The notes beneath the pieces were generated by a model. The model was given only the letters and a program-made list of their open reading frames with translations, was not told the origin of the DNA and made no database searches. The position numbers were made by a program, and so were the translations under genes. Source: JAVSMW01 sp032027005 (GTDB lineage Bacteria; Bacillota; Thermincolia; Thermincolales; UBA2595). Taken from it: a stretch of DNA of 64,000 bases. Below, one piece after another: positions 61,591-64,000 of the stretch (positions within the stretch are counted from its first letter, which is position 1; each line of letters opens with the position of its first letter). The stretch lies in the NCBI GenBank assembly GCA_032027005.1, contig JAVSMW010000005.1, forward strand, positions 265,462 through 329,461, given 5' to 3'.

Positions 61591-62996
61591 CAGGATATTG
61601 CTCCTTTTTTCTTAGCGATTAACAGGTCAGGTATCCGGTAGCCATTTACCAATAGGTAATCATCTCTGAAATCAATTTTAAAAGGAATCTCTGCCTCATC
61701 GTTTTTGATACAGGCCAGGATAAGTTTGATAAAGTCATCATCGGCCTCCAGCCTCAGGTCTTTGGCCCTTAGGACACCCTGCCGATCCAGTTGTTCCATG
61801 ATATAAGCCAGCACCTTATGATGGGAATACACCTTTGCCAGGCGTTTCTGGAAATCCAGCATTTCGCTATTTAACTCTTCTTTGTCAATCGAACTCTCCA
61901 GATTGGCAGTTCGCGGGCTGTGTTCCTTGCGCTTCCGGGGTTCAGTATATAATGAACCTTCATCAATATAGATTTGCTGGAAAATGGGCAGACCCTGGCT
62001 TAAAAGCCTGACCTCAGCATCTCTCCGCCGGTCATTGATATTAGGCAGCCTTTTCATAACCTCCACCAGCTTGCCTTTAATATCCCGTTCAGTATTTATG
62101 TAATACTGCATCCGCTCCACAGACGCCCTGGTATAAGCAGTGTTTTTCTTATCGATAGATTTTAAGAGCTGGTCAATACCTTCATAGGTGTCTATGATTT
62201 CACCAATCATAATTATTACCCTTTGACGGCAAACCTCAATATCTGGGTCATAGCCCCTTTTGGTCCCAATAATGGCCATATTTTCGATAAGCTCAGGCTC
62301 CGTCAGCCAGTTCTTGAGAATTCTCAAAATCCGGTTTTTAAAACGCGGTACACTGTCAAAGGTTTTTAGGGGATGATAAATTTTATCAGAGATTTTCTGC
62401 CGGAAAACATCGAAGTGTTCCGCCAGGATCTCCTTCACCTCCACCTGCTCATGGAGCCTCTGGTGATAAAACCGCAGATTAGCCAAAAGCTCCCTCAAGG
62501 CATTGTCCAGATTATCGGTAAGCTGATGGGCCTGACGCAACCCGTCAAACATATAATCATCTCTCTCGGCATCGGCCGTCTTCAGGATAGAGTAGGTAGA
62601 ATAGACAAAGCCATTGTATTCGGTGGTCTTGCCACTTACCAGATCATGAAATAAATTGAGGAGCTTACTGGCATACATAGGCACCACAAACTGTTCCGTA
62701 AAACTTTGGGTATCCTGCTCCCTTTCCAGCCAGCCCGTATCCAGGAATTTTCTGATGAGGAAATGGGCCCGACCGGAAAGATTGTCTTCAAAAGCCAGCA
62801 CCCCCTCTTCTTCTTCCAGTTCCATAATCTGGTTCTCCAGGTTAGCTATCAGGCTGCCCACCAAATCTTCTTTGGGGATTATGGCCGTGTGCTGATATGC
62901 CTGTCTAATTACAAACAAGGCCTCTATGTAAATTTTTCTGTTAGAAGAAGTCAAAACTGAAAAAAAATTCTCCGGGTATATGTTGAAAAATTTCAT
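61590..62996 (-). CDS. jetA: Wadjet kleisin subunit JetA (DUF5716 type)
   Basis: A 468-residue kleisin-like protein. It begins with MKFFNIYPENFFSVL, typical of the DUF5716 JetA group rather than the DUF3375 group of type I, so type II Wadjet is likely. Helical segments run throughout, and a C-terminal winged-helix-like region (about 395-460) follows. ATG 62996 has GGAGTAGAG. It is the first gene of the operon. No recombinase, IS element or tRNA gene lies beside the operon in this window. Confidence 0.86.
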   Translation of the reverse strand: MKFFNIYPENFFSVLTSSNRKIYIEALFVIRQAYQHTAIIPKEDLVGSLIANLENQIMELEEEEGVLAFEDNLSGRAHFLIRKFLDTGWLEREQDTQSFTEQFVVPMYASKLLNLFHDLVSGKTTEYNGFVYSTYSILKTADAERDDYMFDGLRQAHQLTDNLDNALRELLANLRFYHQRLHEQVEVKEILAEHFDVFRQKISDKIYHPLKTFDSVPRFKNRILRILKNWLTEPELIENMAIIGTKRGYDPDIEVCRQRVIIMIGEIIDTYEGIDQLLKSIDKKNTAYTRASVERMQYYINTERDIKGKLVEVMKRLPNINDRRRDAEVRLLSQGLPIFQQIYIDEGSLYTEPRKRKEHSPRTANLESSIDKEELNSEMLDFQKRLAKVYSHHKVLAYIMEQLDRQGVLRAKDLRLEADDDFIKLILACIKNDEAEIPFKIDFRDDYLLVNGYRIPDLLIAKKKGAIS

Positions 62997-63108
62997 TCTC
63001 TACTCCACATTTTTGTTTTCTTACTATTTTAGACAAAAATAACGAAAAAACCTGCATAAGTGATAATGATTTCGCAAGAAAAAGAAAAACTCCATTTTCC
63101 AGGCAAAA

Positions 63109-63154
63109 AAATATGGGTGAATTCGCCTGTACCGGCAAATTTACACCCATATTT
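63109..63154 (-). terminator. Intrinsic terminator after doxX
   Basis: ATATGGGTG/CACCCATAT outer arms with an inner GCC/GGC pairing; the leftward strand continues in seven T. It lies 30 bases after the doxX stop and separates it from jetA. Confidence 0.88.
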
Positions 63155-63183
63155 TACGACTTATTAGTTATTCATCAAATTTT

Positions 63184-63696
63184 CTAAGAGACAGCGTGCG
63201 AGGGGTTTTTATGCTGAAATACGCCTTTTTTAAATGTTTGTTTTAAATAAGGAATTATATAATGATCAAGACCAATTCTACCGGCATTCGCTCCAGCGAC
63301 AATAATGAAAATTGTTAACAGTGCCATTTGCGGGTTAGCACTAGTTGTTCCGGAGAGCATAAAAGCAAAATTCATAACTATTCCCATTAGTGCTGCAAAT
63401 GTTGTGGCGACTCCCAAGATTAGACCAAGACCCACTAAGAGTTCGCCCCAAGGCACTATGAAATTAAAGAAGCTGACATTAGGTATTGCGACGTTTTGTA
63501 AAAAACCTGCCCACCAATCTTGAACGGCTGGATGATCACCACTAGCTTTTTTGACAGCACCCACCAAAAAACCTGAAGCGTCAAATCCTCCTGTGATTTT
63601 TCCCCATCCTGCAGTCAACCAGGCCCAACCTAAATACAAACGAACGAGAGTCAGGATTCCTGAAGCAATGACATTTTCTCTTAGAGTTTTTAACAT
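63184..63696 (-). CDS. DoxX-family membrane protein
   Basis: A 170-residue integral membrane protein with four hydrophobic helices, of the DoxX family (related to the small subunit of thiosulfate:quinone oxidoreductase). It has LVRLYLGWAWLTAGWGKITGG and GELLVGLGLILGVATTFAAL. The function in bacteria outside Acidianus is mostly unclear, with redox and oxidative-stress links reported for the family. ATG 63696 has GGGAGGG; the longer frame to 63858 lacks support. A palindrome lies 140 bases upstream. Confidence 0.88.
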   Translation of the reverse strand: MLKTLRENVIASGILTLVRLYLGWAWLTAGWGKITGGFDASGFLVGAVKKASGDHPAVQDWWAGFLQNVAIPNVSFFNFIVPWGELLVGLGLILGVATTFAALMGIVMNFAFMLSGTTSANPQMALLTIFIIVAGANAGRIGLDHYIIPYLKQTFKKGVFQHKNPSHAVS

Positions 63697-63835
63697 TAGC
63701 CATCCCTCCCTAGTTTGTTTTATAGTTGAAACAAGCGTCGCTGTGATTGTAATAATATTCACAATATAGTGTAAAACTAAGTAGTTAGGGCTGCAAAGCT
63801 TGTCTCTACTAAAATAATAGCATATAAACTCGAAA

Positions 63836-63859
63836 TTTGTCAATATGATTGGTGACAAA
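63836..63859. promoter_or_regulatory. Palindrome upstream of doxX
   Basis: TTTGTCA-N10-TGACAAA, perfect 7-base arms. The same word is repeated upstream of cotF. The size and spacing suit a dimeric MarR- or TetR-type repressor; none is encoded nearby. Confidence 0.5.
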
Positions 63860-63942
63860 TTTTCACAAAAACTTCAAGCATAGCACATCTCTTAACATAA
63901 AACATAAGATAACAATATAGGATTATGAAAGGAATGATCAAT

Positions 63943-64000
63943 ATGTATCCATGTCCATATTACGTTCACACACCGATGTATACCCAATCCAATATATGTC
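63943..64000 (+). CDS. Start of a small unknown ORF, cut by window end
   Basis: An open frame begins MYPCPYYVHTPMYTQSNIC and continues past the window end. GAAAGGA is about 9 bases upstream of ATG 63943; an in-frame ATG at 63934 is an alternative. The Tyr/Pro-rich start recalls small spore-coat-like proteins, but nothing firm can be said. Confidence 0.4.
   Translation, partial: MYPCPYYVHTPMYTQSNIC

Noticed and set aside
63061..63080. TGATAATGATT as a Fur box before jetA
   Set aside because: Only the left half matches; the right half is degenerate and no iron-related function is linked to Wadjet.

Overview
The window looks like the chromosome of an anaerobic, spore-forming member of the Clostridia, probably a Peptococcaceae or Thermincola-like lineage. 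This is inferred from gene content: pyruvate:ferredoxin oxidoreductase, a CooS-type CO dehydrogenase homologue, c-type cytochromes carrying Gram-positive copper-amine-oxidase-like stalk domains, a CotF-type coat protein, a Spo0E-like protein, a Trp T-box leader and diaminopimelate dehydrogenase. Base composition is moderately AT-rich. One ambiguous base (n) sits at 53558.

Layout. 1-6.4 kb: a leftward por operon (porG, a GltD-like flavoprotein/ferredoxin fusion, porA, porB) behind a textbook sigma-54 promoter and two related upstream palindromes, next to a sigma-54 activator whose DNA-binding domain is cut off by an apparent one-base frameshift. 6.5-10 kb: a radical-SAM remnant, a KhtT/KhtU-like K+/H+ antiporter pair and a DUF4349 lipoprotein. 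10.2-15.1 kb: a nickel block in which a divergent cooS faces a convergent operon for an energy-coupling-factor Ni/Co importer (NikMN, Q, O) plus the nickel-binding protein CooT. 15.4-19.5 kb: DUF3810 and SPFH membrane proteins, small unknown proteins, and an unexplained element of four back-to-back hairpins. 19.6-25.1 kb: monoheme cytochrome, NrfD-like quinol subunit and Tat-exported Fe-S subunit, with a histidine kinase/NarL regulator pair. 25.3-31 kb: SelO, a sporulation-type orphan kinase, and TrmB-ddh.

31-39.6 kb is a leftward block joining an FTR1 iron permease and two exported partner proteins to a membrane phosphoesterase, two glycosyltransferases and a YbhN-like membrane protein, with two Fur-like palindromes. 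39.8-47 kb: PEP carboxykinase, a secreted octaheme cytochrome with a stalk domain, and a second kinase/NarL pair paralogous to the first. 47-53.4 kb: CotF, T-box-trpDCF, a nitroreductase, an Fe-S protein behind a perfect CRP/FNR-type site, and a metallophosphoesterase with a 12-bp coding repeat. 53.7-56.2 kb: a MocR regulator and two small flavin-fold proteins. 56.4-63 kb: a complete Wadjet (jetABCD) anti-plasmid operon, probably type II. The window ends with a DoxX protein and the start of a small unknown ORF.

The genes point to redox metabolism centred on pyruvate/ferredoxin, quinone and extracytoplasmic cytochromes, with metal supply (Ni, Fe) encoded close by. The most unusual observations are the CooS homologue, which has lost the C-cluster cysteine pair and the whole proton-tunnel histidine series while keeping its other ligands, and the iron-permease/glycosylation block. 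Wadjet itself is an already described system.
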